Shown here: positions 43,630-53,391 of the stretch, one piece after another | Layout: every line of letters begins with the position of its first letter | How positions within the stretch are numbered: the first letter of the stretch is position 1 | Assembly (NCBI RefSeq): GCF_900109745.1 | Contig: NZ_FOAV01000005.1 | Coordinates: 124,001-188,000 of the forward strand | Source: Roseateles sp. YR242 | GTDB taxonomy: Bacteria; Pseudomonadota; Gammaproteobacteria; Burkholderiales; Burkholderiaceae_C | Direction of reading: 5' to 3' | DNA length: 64,000 bases | Notes under the pieces: model-generated | Database searches by the model: none | Seen by the model: only the letters and a program-made list of their open reading frames with translations | What the model was told of the DNA's origin: nothing | Program-made: the position numbers and the translations under genes

Positions 43630-43796
43630 AGATACGCTGATGACTTGTTTTCACTGATCATCACTGCATCAATCGCTTTCATCACTTTCGCGATGTCTTG
43701 CGACGTTTTCGTTACTATACCAGAGAATTTTAGTGATTCTTTCGACTTATCGAACTTATCAACAAAATCTTCGGTCAGTAACCAAGTACGTAAACT

Positions 43797-43872
43797 TGGC
43801 GTCCCCTAGGGGATTCGAACCCCTGTTACAACCGTGAAAGGGTCGTGTCCTAGGCCTCTAGACGAAGGGGAC
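43797..43872 (-). tRNA. tRNA-Glu (TTC), copy 2
   Basis: Identical 76-base tRNA-Glu to the one at 43277. Its flanking bases (acttggc on the 3' side) are also shared with copy 1, showing the duplication covered a little of the spacer. Confidence 0.97.
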
Positions 43873-43910
43873 TAAACCTTCTTCTCTTGAACTGCGCGCC
43901 ACCTTGATTT

Positions 43911-43986
<76 letters not shown>

Positions 43987-44116
43987 TTTTGAATTCAACT
44001 GAACGGCACTGCCATTCAATCAAACCCCAAACTCGGCTAACTCCATCGTTGCGATCTGACCCTGATTTAGATCAATTCGCTTTGATTTCGTTTCGCGCTG
44101 TTCAAGCGAGAACGAG

Positions 44117-44146
44117 AGTATAGACCGGGTTTTAAACGGAGCGCAA
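44117..44146 (-). promoter_or_regulatory. Probable promoter of the tRNA cluster
   Basis: On the minus strand, ttgcgc (44141-44146) and tatact (44117-44122) are 18 bases apart. It overlaps the end of gltX, about 130 bases before the first tRNA. The good -10 and weak -35 are common in stable-RNA promoters. Read-through from gltX is also possible. Confidence 0.5.
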
Positions 44147-45559
44147 GCGGTTGATCAAAATTTCTTTGTCGAAGAGTTCCAACACCGCATCGACCGACGG
44201 AGTCTGTGCACGACCACACACCAGCACTCGCACCGGAATGGCCAGTTGCGGCATCTTGAGCCCGTGCGCAGTGATGGTTTCCTTGATGGCAGCATTGATC
44301 GCCACCTTGGTCCAATCACCCTCGCCAAGCGCAGCCAGCTTGTCCGCGAGCGCGTGGATCACAGGTTTGACCGCATCGGTCAGATGGGCAGCCTGATCGT
44401 CGGCAGACGGGCTGACCGGGGCGACATACATCGCGAGCCAATCGGCCAGCGCCACGGTGGTGCTGCAGCGGTCCTTGAACAGCGCGCACATCGCGGTCAG
44501 GCGAGCGGGCGCCGGCAGGCCGCGTTTGGCCAGTTGGGCCGTCACCAGGCCGGCCAGGCGTTCATCGTCCGCTTGCTTGATGTAATGGGCATTGACCCAT
44601 TCCAGCTTGGCCGGGTCCCATTGGGCCGGGCTCCTGGAAATGTGGGCACCGTCAAACCATTCCACGAGTTGGTCGCGTGTGAAGAGTTCGTCGTCGCCAT
44701 GGCTCCAGCCCAGGCGCGCCAGGTAGTTCAGCATGGCCTCCGGCAAGTAGCCGTTCTCTTCGTAGGCGGTGACGCTCACGGCGCCACGACGCTTGGAGAG
44801 CTTCAGGCCATCGTCACCCAGGATCACCGGGATATGGCCGAACTGCGGCAGGTCCGCACCCAGGGCGCGGAAAATATTGATCTGCCACGGCGTGTTGTTG
44901 ATGTGCTCATCACCACGGAAGACATGCGTGATGGCCATGTCCCAGTCGTCCACCACCACGGCGAAGTTGTAGGTCGGCACGCCCAGGGCGCCCTCCCCCG
45001 CTTGCGCATCGGCGGGCCGCATGATGATGAGGTCATCAATCTCGCGGTTGTTGATGGTGATGGCGCCCTTCACCAGGTCGCTCCAGGTCACATCACCTTC
45101 CAGCGGGTTCTTGAAACGCACCACCGGCTTCACCCCCGCAGGCACCGCCGGCAGCGTCTTGCCCGGCTCGGGACGCCAGCGGCCGTCATAGCGGGTCTTC
45201 TCGCCGCGGGCCTTCTGGCCTTCGCGCATGACGTCCAGTTCCTCGGGCGTGCAGTAGCAGTAGTAGGCGGAGCCCGCCTCGATCATCTGCTGCGCCACCG
45301 CGTGGTAGCGCTCCAGGCGCTGCATCTGATAGATGGGGCCTTCGTCGTAGCCCAGGCCCAGCCACTGCATGGAAGCCAGGATCTGCTCGACCGAGTCCTG
45401 GGTGGAACGGGCCACATCGGTGTCTTCAATACGCAGCACGAACTGCCCACCGTAATGGCGCGCATAGGCCCAGGAGAACAGCGCAGTACGGGCGGTGCCC
45501 AGATGCAGGAAACCCGTCGGCGAGGGCGCGATGCGGGTGCGGATTACAGTGGATGTCAT
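44132..45559 (-). CDS. gltX: Glutamyl-tRNA synthetase GltX
   Basis: A 475-residue class I synthetase charging tRNA-Glu. The HIGH-type motif is [17 protein letters not shown] near the N-terminus and the KMSKS-type motif is [12 protein letters not shown]. The segment [20 protein letters not shown] is typical of GltX. The C-terminal helical anticodon-binding domain is complete. Its ATG overlaps the metZ stop by four bases (ATGA), so it is translationally coupled to it. The tRNA-Glu substrate genes follow directly downstream on the same strand. Confidence 0.97.
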   Translation of the reverse strand: MTSTVIRTRIAPSPTGFLHLGTARTALFSWAYARHYGGQFVLRIEDTDVARSTQDSVEQILASMQWLGLGYDEGPIYQMQRLERYHAVAQQMIEAGSAYYCYCTPEELDVMREGQKARGEKTRYDGRWRPEPGKTLPAVPAGVKPVVRFKNPLEGDVTWSDLVKGAITINNREIDDLIIMRPADAQAGEGALGVPTYNFAVVVDDWDMAITHVFRGDEHINNTPWQINIFRALGADLPQFGHIPVILGDDGLKLSKRRGAVSVTAYEENGYLPEAMLNYLARLGWSHGDDELFTRDQLVEWFDGAHISRSPAQWDPAKLEWVNAHYIKQADDERLAGLVTAQLAKRGLPAPARLTAMCALFKDRCSTTVALADWLAMYVAPVSPSADDQAAHLTDAVKPVIHALADKLAALGEGDWTKVAINAAIKETITAHGLKMPQLAIPVRVLVCGRAQTPSVDAVLELFDKEILINRLRSV

Positions 45560-46809
45560 AGGGAGTTCAGGCCTCGGGCCAGGTCGGCCTTCAGGTCTTC
45601 AATGTCTTCCAGGCCGACCGCCACGCGGATCAGGCCCTGGGTGATGCCGGCAGCCTGGCGCTGCGCCTCGGTGAGGCGCCCGTGCGAGGTGCTGGCGGGA
45701 TGGGTGATGGTGGTCTTGGTGTCACCCAGGTTGGCGGTGATGGAGCAGATGCGGGTGTGGTCGATGACGTGAAAGGCGGCAGCACGGCCGCCGTCATCCG
45801 CACCGGCACGGCTCTTGACCACAAATGCCACCACAGCCCCGCCCTGCCCGCCTTGCTGGCGCATGGCCAGCTCGTGTTGCGGATGCGACTTCAGGCCCGG
45901 GTAATACACCCGCTCGATGGCCGGGTGAGCCTCCAGCCAGGCGGCCAACACAGACGCGCTGGCGGTCTGCGCCTTCATGCGCACGGAGAGTGTCTCCATG
46001 CCCTTGAGCACCACCCAGGCGTTGAACGGCGACAGCGACATCCCCACGCTGCGCATCACCGGCGTGAACACGTTGTCCACGTAGTGCGCGCTGGCGCAGA
46101 TGGCGCCAGCAATGACGCGCCCCTGCCCGTCCAGGTACTTGGTGCCGGAGTGGATGATGAAATCTGCCCCCATGCGCGCCGGCTGCTGCAGGGCCGGCGA
46201 GGCAAAGCAGTTGTCCACCGCCAGCAAGGCGCCATGGTCATGGGCCAGTTGAGCCAACGCCGCCACGTCGCAGACCTCGGTCAGCGGGTTGGTCGGGGTC
46301 TCGGCAAACAGCAGCTTGGTGTTGGGCTGCAGCGCCGCCTGCCACTCGGCCAGGTCGGTCTGCGACACAAAGGTGGTCTGCACCCCGAACTTGCCAAACT
46401 CACCTTGCAGCAGCTTGATGGTGGAACCAAAGACCGAGCGGGAGCACACCACATGGTCGCCTGCCTTCAGCAGCCCCATGACCAGCAGCATGATGGCCGA
46501 CATGCCGGACGAGGTGCCGATGCAGGCCTGTGTCCCCTCCAGCGCCGCCAGGCGGCGCTCCATCATCATGACGGTCGGGTTGGAGAATCGGCTGTAGACA
46601 AAAGCCTCTTCCTCGTTGGCAAAGCGGCGGGCCGCAGTGGCGGCATCCGGGTGCACAAACGAGCTGGTCAGGAACAGGGCCTCGGAGTTCTCACCCCAGG
46701 CCGTGGGGGGCAGGCCTTCGCGCACCGCCAGCGTGTCCAGGCGCGCATCGGCCGGCAACGCCACACGGGGGATGCCACCCTTCCTCAGGTCCTTGGAATC
46801 CGTGCTCAC
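45556..46809 (-). CDS. metZ: O-succinylhomoserine sulfhydrylase MetZ
   Basis: A 417-residue PLP enzyme of the Cys/Met-metabolism family that makes homocysteine from O-succinylhomoserine and sulfide for methionine synthesis. The PLP Lys224 lies in [14 protein letters not shown]. Other family segments are [30 protein letters not shown] and [14 protein letters not shown]. MetZ rather than MetB/MetC is supported by the N-terminal part ([10 protein letters not shown]) and by its usual Burkholderiales place between purF and gltX. It overlaps both neighbours by four bases. Confidence 0.93.
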   Translation of the reverse strand: MSTDSKDLRKGGIPRVALPADARLDTLAVREGLPPTAWGENSEALFLTSSFVHPDAATAARRFANEEEAFVYSRFSNPTVMMMERRLAALEGTQACIGTSSGMSAIMLLVMGLLKAGDHVVCSRSVFGSTIKLLQGEFGKFGVQTTFVSQTDLAEWQAALQPNTKLLFAETPTNPLTEVCDVAALAQLAHDHGALLAVDNCFASPALQQPARMGADFIIHSGTKYLDGQGRVIAGAICASAHYVDNVFTPVMRSVGMSLSPFNAWVVLKGMETLSVRMKAQTASASVLAAWLEAHPAIERVYYPGLKSHPQHELAMRQQGGQGGAVVAFVVKSRAGADDGGRAAAFHVIDHTRICSITANLGDTKTTITHPASTSHGRLTEAQRQAAGITQGLIRVAVGLEDIEDLKADLARGLNSL

Positions 46810-48317
46810 TGATCGTCTCCGCTCTGCAAGGCCAGCCGGCTGCGGGCCGGCAGATCCTCTTCCTCCGGCTGGGACTTTCGCTGGGCCTTCATGGTTTCGA
46901 AGTCTTGTGCCGACACATCACCGGTGATGTAGGTGCCGTCAAAGCACGACGCCTCGAAACCGTTGAGGCCCGGGCGCAGCTGGGCCACCACGCGCTTCAT
47001 CGCGTCCACGTCCTGGTAGATCAGCGCGTCCGCGCCGATGAACTGGCGGATTTCCTCGATGGTGCGGCCGTGGGCAATGAGTTCCTCGCTGGTCGGCATG
47101 TCGATGCCGTAGACGTTGGGGAAACGCACGGGCGGCGCCGCCGAGGCCAGGTAGACCTTGCGCGCACCCGCCTCACGGGCCATCTGCACGATTTCCTTGG
47201 ACGTGGTGCCACGAACGATGGAGTCATCCACCAGCAGCACGTTGCGATCCTTGAACTCCAGGCCGATGGCATTGAGCTTCTGGCGCACCGACTTCTTGCG
47301 GGTGGATTGGCCCGGCATGATGAAGGTCCGGCCCACATACCGGTTCTTCACAAAACCTTCGCGATAGGGTTTGCCGATGCGATGCGCCAGTTGCATGGCA
47401 GACGGACGGCTGGATTCCGGGATGGGGATCACGACGTCGATCTCGCTGGGCGGAATGGTGGAGATCAGGCGCTGGGCCAGGGTCTCACCCATGTTCAGGC
47501 GGGACTGGTACACGGAGATGCCGTCCATGACCGAATCCGGGCGTGCCAGATAGACGAACTCGAACATGCAAGGGTTGAGCGTCGGATTCTCGGCACACTG
47601 CTGGGTGTGGATCACGCCTTGCGTGTCAATGAACAGCGCTTCGCCGGGGGCGACATCACGCGTGAGCTGGTGGCCCGTACCTTCCAGGGCGACGCTCTCG
47701 CTGGCCACCATCACTTCACCGGCTGCAGACTCGCCGAAGCACAGGGGGCGGATGCCGTAGGGGTCGCGGAAGGCCAGCAGGCCATGACCGGCGATCAGGG
47801 CGATCACGGCATACGAGCCCTTGATGCGCTTGTGCACCTCGCTCACGGCCTTGAACACGGAGGCCGGCGTCAGCGGCAGCTCACGGCCAGCCAGCTCGAG
47901 CTCATGCGCCAGCACGTTGATCAACACCTCGGTGTCGCTCTCGGTGTTGATATGGCGGCGGTCCACCTCGAACAGCTGGTCCTTCAACGCATGGGCGTTG
48001 GTCAGGTTGCCGTTGTGCACCAGCACGATGCCGTAGGGCGCATTGACATAGAAGGGCTGCGCCTCTTCCTCGCTGTAGGCGTTGCCGGCGGTCGGGTAGC
48101 GGACCTGCCCCAGGCCCACGTTGCCCGGCAGGCCACGCATGTTGCGGGTGCGGAACACGTCCCGCACCATGCCGCGCGCCTTGTGCATGAAGCACTTCTG
48201 GCCTTGCATGGTGACGATGCCAGCCGCATCCTGGCCACGGTGCTGCAACAGCAGCAGCGCGTCATAAATGAGCTGGTTGACCGGCGCCTTGGAAATCACA
48301 CCGACGATGCCACACAT
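46806..48317 (-). CDS. purF: Amidophosphoribosyltransferase PurF
   Basis: A 503-residue enzyme for the first step of purine synthesis (PRPP plus glutamine to phosphoribosylamine). It begins [10 protein letters not shown], so Cys2 is exposed after Met removal, with no propeptide, as in the E. coli type. The Ntn glutaminase domain has [12 protein letters not shown] and HNGNLTNA. The phosphoribosyltransferase domain has the PRPP motif [18 protein letters not shown]. The C-terminus is slightly extended and charged. cvpA lies 51 bases upstream, the classic cvpA-purF pair. Confidence 0.97.
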   Translation of the reverse strand: MCGIVGVISKAPVNQLIYDALLLLQHRGQDAAGIVTMQGQKCFMHKARGMVRDVFRTRNMRGLPGNVGLGQVRYPTAGNAYSEEEAQPFYVNAPYGIVLVHNGNLTNAHALKDQLFEVDRRHINTESDTEVLINVLAHELELAGRELPLTPASVFKAVSEVHKRIKGSYAVIALIAGHGLLAFRDPYGIRPLCFGESAAGEVMVASESVALEGTGHQLTRDVAPGEALFIDTQGVIHTQQCAENPTLNPCMFEFVYLARPDSVMDGISVYQSRLNMGETLAQRLISTIPPSEIDVVIPIPESSRPSAMQLAHRIGKPYREGFVKNRYVGRTFIMPGQSTRKKSVRQKLNAIGLEFKDRNVLLVDDSIVRGTTSKEIVQMAREAGARKVYLASAAPPVRFPNVYGIDMPTSEELIAHGRTIEEIRQFIGADALIYQDVDAMKRVVAQLRPGLNGFEASCFDGTYITGDVSAQDFETMKAQRKSQPEEEDLPARSRLALQSGDDQ

Positions 48318-48368
48318 GCTGATCCTTCAAATCACTGGAAACGATGAGGGCCTGCCCACGAGGGGTGG

Positions 48369-48863
48369 TCAGGCCGGAATGGGAATGTAGTCGTGCAGGG
48401 CCTGCGGCAGCAGCGGCTTGACCTGCACGAGTGTGCCCTGCAACCAGGGCGCCAGGCGGGAATCTGTCCAGGAGGGCGAACGCGCCGCCGGCGTCATGCC
48501 GACGATGACCGCCACCAGCAAGGCCAGCAGCAGGCCGCGCACCACGCCGAAGGCAGCGCCCCCCAAGCGGTCCACGATGCTCAGCGGCGTGGCCTGGATG
48601 ATGGCGCGCACCAGCTTGGCGCCCAGCCCCCACACCAGCAGCACCAGCAGGAACGCCAGCACCAGGCCCAGCGCATGCAGCATGGTGGGACTCCACTTGT
48701 CCTGCGGCAGCAGGTGCTCGATCCACGGCGCCACGAAAGGGGCGGCCAGCCAGGCCACCACCCAGCCGACGATGGTCATGACCTCGAACACCAGCCCGCG
48801 CCACACCCCCAGCAACACGGAGATGCCCAACATGGTCAGGAGTGCAAGGTCAACCCAGCTCAT
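48369..48863 (-). CDS. cvpA: CvpA family membrane protein
   Basis: A 164-residue inner-membrane protein with four hydrophobic segments: VDLALLTMLGISVLLGVWRG, VMTIVGWVVAWLAAPFV, LGLVLAFLLVLLVWGLG and VVRGLLLALLVAVIVGMT. The pattern and the RGxxFE-like start (WRGLVFEVMTIVGWVV) match CvpA, named for its need in colicin V production in E. coli and later linked to envelope stability. It lies directly before purF, as in many proteobacteria, and 6 bases after the SPOR gene. Confidence 0.92.
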   Translation of the reverse strand: MSWVDLALLTMLGISVLLGVWRGLVFEVMTIVGWVVAWLAAPFVAPWIEHLLPQDKWSPTMLHALGLVLAFLLVLLVWGLGAKLVRAIIQATPLSIVDRLGGAAFGVVRGLLLALLVAVIVGMTPAARSPSWTDSRLAPWLQGTLVQVKPLLPQALHDYIPIPA

Positions 48864-48869
48864 GGTGCG

Positions 48870-49796
48870 TCAGAGCGTGAGGACCGCAGAACTGAGACCA
48901 CCGCCACGAACCTTGGCCGCGACCTTGTCGGCCTCGTCGCGGCTGCCAAACGGGCCGACGCGCACGCGGATGCGCTTGCCGTCCGCCGTCTCGACCGCCT
49001 GGGTGTAGGTCTTCAGACCCATGCGCTCGACCTTGGCGCGGGCGTCCTGGGCCGCCTTGGCGTCCGCATAGGCGCCCACCTGCACAACGAACCGGCCGCC
49101 GCTGGCCGCCGCAGTGGCCGCCGCCGCCTCGGCCGCCTTGCGCTCGGCCGCGTGGCCATCCAGCATGGCCTGCACACGGGCGGATTCATTGCCGGTGGCA
49201 CGGCGCTCAGGCTTGGCCTCCGCTTTGGGTTCCGGCTTGGGCTCGGGTTTGGGTTCAACGCGGGCGAGCTTGGGTTCAGCCGGTTTGGCTTCTATCGGCT
49301 TGGGGCGCGTCTCGGTGTGCGCGGGCTCCGCCATGCGGGCCTTGGCCTCGGGCTTGACGTCCGCACGGGCGGCCGGGTCGGCAGGCATCTCGCGCGGCGC
49401 TTCTCGTTGAGCTTCCGGCGGCGGCACCGGGCGGTCGCCGGCCACCTGCTCCGCAGTCTCGTTGATGATGCCGCGGCCCGCATCTGCCGGCTCATCCGCC
49501 TTGGCCACCTTGGCGCCGGTGGCCGGCACGTTCAGGGGCGCCACGCCATCCTTCTTCGGGATGTCGATGGGCAGATCGACCGGGATGGGGCGAGGCTGGG
49601 TTTCAAACAGCAGCGGGAACACGATCACCGCCGCCCCCACCAGCACGGCAGCACCGATCAGGCGACGGCGGGCGCGCAGCCGCAATTGCTGCACATCATC
49701 GACCGCATCGACCGAGGCACGGGTGTTCTTGGCTGGTTTGGCCGGCTTGCTGCCGTCGTCAACGTCACCGCGCTTCAGGAAAGACAACAGACCCAT
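48870..49796 (-). CDS. SPOR-domain cell-division protein (DedD-like)
   Basis: A 308-residue inner-membrane protein. An N-terminal cytoplasmic part is followed by one membrane helix (LIGAAVLVGAAVIVFPLLF, about residues 46-64). A long Pro/Ala/Lys/Glu spacer with EPKPEPK-type repeats follows, then a C-terminal SPOR domain (GRFVVQVGAYADAKAAQDAR; RIRVRVGPFGSRDEADKVAA). SPOR domains bind denuded septal peptidoglycan, so it probably works at the division site. The gene order folC-SPOR-cvpA-purF matches dedD regions in other proteobacteria. Confidence 0.92.
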   Translation of the reverse strand: MGLLSFLKRGDVDDGSKPAKPAKNTRASVDAVDDVQQLRLRARRRLIGAAVLVGAAVIVFPLLFETQPRPIPVDLPIDIPKKDGVAPLNVPATGAKVAKADEPADAGRGIINETAEQVAGDRPVPPPEAQREAPREMPADPAARADVKPEAKARMAEPAHTETRPKPIEAKPAEPKLARVEPKPEPKPEPKAEAKPERRATGNESARVQAMLDGHAAERKAAEAAAATAAASGGRFVVQVGAYADAKAAQDARAKVERMGLKTYTQAVETADGKRIRVRVGPFGSRDEADKVAAKVRGGGLSSAVLTL

Positions 49797-49885
49797 GTAG
49801 CTTCAATGCCAGATGCTGGCGGTTAGTTGTGAACAGCCCAAAACGGCCCCACCGTAGATCGGGTCAAGGCCGCCATCTTCAACTG

Positions 49886-51244
49886 TCATGCACCGTCATG
49901 CTGGTCTTCCGGCTGGACACCGGCCCCCAAGCGGGGCAAGCCATGCTTGAGAACGCCCCCGACGGTATAGAAGGAACCGAACACCAAAATTCTATCAGCG
50001 GGGTCCGCGCCGGCCGCTGCCGCGGCCAATGCAGCGGCGGGATCTGCGTGCAGGCTGACACCCACGTCCGCCGGCGCTTTCAGCAGGCCCTGGGCCCTGG
50101 CCTCTTCAAAACGCTGCGCCAACGCCTGGGCGGTCGCCGCACGGGGCAAGGGCAGATCGCAGAAATGCCAATGGTCGATCAGCGGGGCGATGCGGGAAAG
50201 GATGTTGGCCAGGTCCTTGTCCGCCATGGCACCGAAGACGGCGCGGGTACGCGGGTAGAACCCCATTTGGTCCAGGTTCTGGGCCAAGGCCGACACTGCG
50301 TGGGGGTTGTGGGCCACATCCAGCACCAGCATCGGTGAGCCGGGCACGACCTGGAAGCGACCGGGCAGCTCCACCAGCGCCAGGCCGGCACGTACGGCCT
50401 GGGCACTCACGGGCAAGCGTTCATACAGCGCTTCGAACACCGCCAGCACGCCGGAAGCGTTCAGCAACTGGTTCACGCCACGCAGCGCGGGATAGGAGAG
50501 CCCGCTGTAGCGGCGGTTGCGTCCGGCCCACTGCCACTGCTGGCGGTCGCCGCCGTAGTTGAAATCGCGGCCGAGCTGGCGCAGATCGGCCCCCACGCTT
50601 TGCGCGTAGTCGGCGATGCTGGCCGGCGGCATCGGGTCGGAGACCACCACCGGCTTGCCGGGCCGCATGATGTGGGCCTTCTCCCGGCCGACCGACTCGC
50701 GGTCCGGGCCGAGGTATTCCGTGTGGTCCAGGTCGATGCTGGTGATGACGCTGCAGTCCGCGTCGATGGCATTCACCGCATCCAGGCGGCCGCCCAGGCC
50801 CACTTCCAGGATCACCAGGTCCAGGGGTTCGGCGGCCAGGCGATGCAGGATGGCGAGGGTCGTGAACTCGAAATAGGTCAGCGCCAGTTCACCGCGCGCG
50901 GCCTCCACGGCCTCGAAATGCGGCAAAAGCGAGGCGGCTTCCACCGGGCGGCCGTCCACCCGGCAGCGTTCCTGGAAGTGCACCAGGTGCGGCTTGATGT
51001 AGAGCCCCACACGGTAGCCGGCCTGCAGCGCGATGCTTTCCAGCATGGCGCAGGTCGAGCCCTTGCCGTTGGTGCCGGCCACCATCACCACTGGGGCGTC
51101 CCCGAAGCGCAGACCCAGTCGGTCACGCAACTGGGCTACGCGAGCCAGTGTCATATCGATCTCTTTGGGGTGCAGCCGTTCGCAGTGTGCGAGCCACTGC
51201 TCCAGCGCCTGCTGCGGATCCGCTGAAAAGCCGGTCATTGTCAT
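49886..51244 (-). CDS. folC: Folylpolyglutamate/dihydrofolate synthase FolC
   Basis: A ligase of about 452 residues that adds glutamate to dihydropteroate and to folates. The Mur-ligase-like fold shows the P-loop VAGTNGKGSTCAML, the omega-loop region KPHLVHFQERCRVDG, VILEVGLGGRLDAVNA and SIDLDHTEYLG. The C-terminal domain has VLDVAHNPHAV. Three nearby starts are possible (TTG 51253, ATG 51244, ATG 51238); ATG 51244 is used. A 437-base repeat-rich gap separates it from accD upstream, though accD-folC linkage is common in proteobacteria. Confidence 0.95.
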   Translation of the reverse strand: MTMTGFSADPQQALEQWLAHCERLHPKEIDMTLARVAQLRDRLGLRFGDAPVVMVAGTNGKGSTCAMLESIALQAGYRVGLYIKPHLVHFQERCRVDGRPVEAASLLPHFEAVEAARGELALTYFEFTTLAILHRLAAEPLDLVILEVGLGGRLDAVNAIDADCSVITSIDLDHTEYLGPDRESVGREKAHIMRPGKPVVVSDPMPPASIADYAQSVGADLRQLGRDFNYGGDRQQWQWAGRNRRYSGLSYPALRGVNQLLNASGVLAVFEALYERLPVSAQAVRAGLALVELPGRFQVVPGSPMLVLDVAHNPHAVSALAQNLDQMGFYPRTRAVFGAMADKDLANILSRIAPLIDHWHFCDLPLPRAATAQALAQRFEEARAQGLLKAPADVGVSLHADPAAALAAAAAGADPADRILVFGSFYTVGGVLKHGLPRLGAGVQPEDQHDGA

Positions 51245-51386
51245 GAGATTCAACGCCCAAAAACAAACACGGCCAGCCCGTCACCGGCCTGGCCACAAAC
51301 CAAAAGAACCGAGCCCCCAGCGCTGCAAAAACGCCAGCCCAGCCATTCAAACAGAGCCCAGTTCACCGCCCCCCTCACTGCCCAAT

Positions 51387-51520
51387 GCGGGCGGAACGCG
51401 CCAAGGGCGCCGTTCAACCGGGGCTCTGGACTACGAAGAGGGCCGGCGCCGGGCCGCCCCAAGCCGCCCCGCAGCCCCCTCGGGGGGCGGTTTTGGGCGC
51501 GCTAGGCGCCCAAAACCGGG
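51387..51520. repeat. Intergenic repeat, copy 1 (153-bp period)
   Basis: A 134-base unit nearly identical to that at 51540-51673 without any length difference. It contains ccccctcgggggg and a perfect 13-bp hairpin (51488-51518, arms cggttttgggcgc/gcgcccaaaaccg, loop gctag). It resembles GC-rich palindromic repeats scattered between genes in Burkholderiales. Confidence 0.85.
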
Positions 51521-51539
51521 TGCTCCACATCAAACCAAA

Positions 51540-51673
51540 GCGGGAAGAACGCGCCAACGGTGCCGTTCAACCGGGGCTCTGAACCGCGAAGAGGGCTGGC
51601 GCCGGGCCGCCCCAAGCCGGCCCGCAGCCCCCTCGGGGGGCGGTTTTGGGCGCGCTAGGCGCCCAAAACCGGG
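51540..51673. repeat. Intergenic repeat, copy 2 (153-bp period)
   Basis: Second copy, separated from the first by 19 bases. Its hairpin (51641-51671) is identical. Differences cluster in the non-hairpin left half. It lies just after the accD stop, so it would fold at the 3' end of the accD message. Confidence 0.85.
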
Positions 51674-51681
51674 GGCCCCAT

Positions 51682-52554
51682 TCAAGCTACTGCGTCGGCG
51701 CTTTGGCGTTGCAGCATTGCCAGGCTGCGGGCGATGGTTTCGCGCAGCTTGCGACGGTCGACGATCATGTCCACGGCGCCCTTTTCCAGCAGGAATTCAG
51801 CCCGCTGGAAGCCGGCGGGGAGCTTTTCACGCACCGTGTTCTCAATCACGCGCGGGCCGGCAAAGCCGATCAGCGCCTTGGGCTCGGCGATCACGATGTC
51901 TCCCACGAAGGCGAAGCTCGCAGACACGCCACCCATGGTCGGGTCGGTCAATACGCTGATGTAGGGCAGCCGGGCCTTGGCCAGGCGGGTCAACGCCGCG
52001 TTGGACTTGGCCATCTGCATCAGCGAGAGCAGGCCTTCCTGCATACGCGCGCCACCGGTGGCGGTGAAACAGATGAACGGGGTCTTCTGTTCCAGGGCTG
52101 TTTCCACGCCACGCGCGAAACGTTCACCCACCACGGAACCCATCGAGCCGCCCATGAAGTCGAACTCGAAGCAGGCCGCCACGACCGGCACGCTCATCAC
52201 GGCACCGCCCATGACCACCAGCGCGTCCGTCTCGCCGGTCGATTCCAGCGCTTCCTTGAGCCGGTCAGGATACTTCTTGCTGTCCTTGAACTTCAGGGCG
52301 TCCACCGGCAGCACTTCCTGGCCGACTTCATAACGGCCTTCGCCGTCCAGGAAGGCGTCCAGGCGGGCCCGCGCACCGATACGGTGGTGGTGGGAGCACT
52401 TGGGGCAGACATTGACGTTCTGCTCCAGGTCCGTCTTGTACAGGACGGTTTCGCAGGACGGGCACTTGATCCACAGGCCTTCCGGCACCGTGCGGCGCTG
52501 GTCGGGGTCGGTCTGCTGGATCTTGGGCGGAAGTAGTTTCTCAAGCCAACTCAT
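51682..52554 (-). CDS. accD: Acetyl-CoA carboxylase carboxyltransferase beta subunit AccD
   Basis: A 290-residue subunit that, with AccA, moves CO2 from biotin to acetyl-CoA in fatty-acid synthesis. The N-terminal four-Cys zinc ribbon is CPSCETVLY and NVCPKCSHH. The crotonase-like core has [35 protein letters not shown] and [14 protein letters not shown]. Length is standard. It is 39 bases after trpA on the same strand, an association seen in many beta- and gammaproteobacteria. Confidence 0.97.
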   Translation of the reverse strand: MSWLEKLLPPKIQQTDPDQRRTVPEGLWIKCPSCETVLYKTDLEQNVNVCPKCSHHHRIGARARLDAFLDGEGRYEVGQEVLPVDALKFKDSKKYPDRLKEALESTGETDALVVMGGAVMSVPVVAACFEFDFMGGSMGSVVGERFARGVETALEQKTPFICFTATGGARMQEGLLSLMQMAKSNAALTRLAKARLPYISVLTDPTMGGVSASFAFVGDIVIAEPKALIGFAGPRVIENTVREKLPAGFQRAEFLLEKGAVDMIVDRRKLRETIARSLAMLQRQSADAVA

Positions 52555-52593
52555 GGCGGGCTCCTTGGTGGGCGCCAGGCAACTGATCAGGGA

Positions 52594-53391
52594 TCAGCTG
52601 TCCAACGCTTGGCGGATTTCTCGGATGAAGGCCGCAGCCTGGTTGGCGACATTATCGCGTGTCTGGGCCTCGATGAGTTGGACGAGTGCCGAACCGATGA
52701 CCACAGCGTCCGATACGCGCGCCACGGCCGCCGCCGTTTTACCGTCCCGGATGCCGAAACCCACCCCCAGCGGGATCTTCACATGGGCGCGCAGGCGCGG
52801 CATGGCGTCCGCCACCGCGCTGGTGTCCAGGTGGCCGGCCCCGGTGACGCCCTTGAGCGACACGTAATACACGTAACCGCTGGCCAGCTCGCCAATGCGC
52901 TGCACCCGCTCGTCGGTCGACGTGGGCGCCAGCAGGAAGATGGGGTCCAGCCCGTTGGCCTTGAGCATCCCGGCGAAGGCATCACTCTCCTCCGGCGGGT
53001 AATCCACCACCAGCACCCCGTCCACACCCGCCGCCCGGGCCTCCGTGACAAAGGCCTGGGCACCAAAACGCTCGACCGGGTTCGCATATCCCATGAGCAC
53101 CACCGGCGTGTCGGCATCCTGGGCACGGAAGTCCCTCACCATGCCCAGCACCTGGCGCAGGGAGATACCCTTGGCCAGCGCCCGTTCGCTGGCCCGCTGG
53201 ATCACCGGGCCATCAGCCATGGGGTCGGAGAACGGCACCCCCAGCTCGATGATGTCGGCGCCGGCCCGGGCCATCGCCAGCATCAGCTCCACGGTCACGT
53301 CGGCATAGGGGTCGCCAGCGGTGACATAAGGGATCAGCGCCTTGCGGCCGCCGGCTTGCAGGCGCTCGAAGGTGGCTTGGATGCGGCTCAT
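52594..53391 (-). CDS. trpA: Tryptophan synthase alpha subunit TrpA
   Basis: A 265-residue TIM barrel that splits indole-3-glycerol phosphate to indole, which tunnels to TrpB. The ATG at 53391 ([11 protein letters not shown]) gives the standard length; the frame upstream runs inside trpB. Catalytic Glu49 and Asp60 are in [15 protein letters not shown], at the same numbers as in E. coli. The phosphate-binding end is [13 protein letters not shown]. The start overlaps the trpB stop by four bases, as expected for a one-to-one enzyme complex. Confidence 0.97.
   Translation of the reverse strand: MSRIQATFERLQAGGRKALIPYVTAGDPYADVTVELMLAMARAGADIIELGVPFSDPMADGPVIQRASERALAKGISLRQVLGMVRDFRAQDADTPVVLMGYANPVERFGAQAFVTEARAAGVDGVLVVDYPPEESDAFAGMLKANGLDPIFLLAPTSTDERVQRIGELASGYVYYVSLKGVTGAGHLDTSAVADAMPRLRAHVKIPLGVGFGIRDGKTAAAVARVSDAVVIGSALVQLIEAQTRDNVANQAAAFIREIRQALDS

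Larger units (their letters stand above)
51245..51681. other. Repeat-filled gap between accD and folC
   Basis: No gene. The left 140 bases are plain, A/C-rich and must hold the folC leader. The rest is two 134-base repeat copies (listed separately) that end 8 bases from the accD stop. Confidence 0.75.

Noticed and set aside
51385-51582. 65-codon plus frame inside the accD-folC repeat
   Set aside because: It is created by the repeat; the second copy gives the same peptide, and there is no ribosome site.
51385-51675. CRISPR-like array
   Set aside because: Only two long copies with a 19-base gap; no short repeat/spacer pattern and no cas genes.
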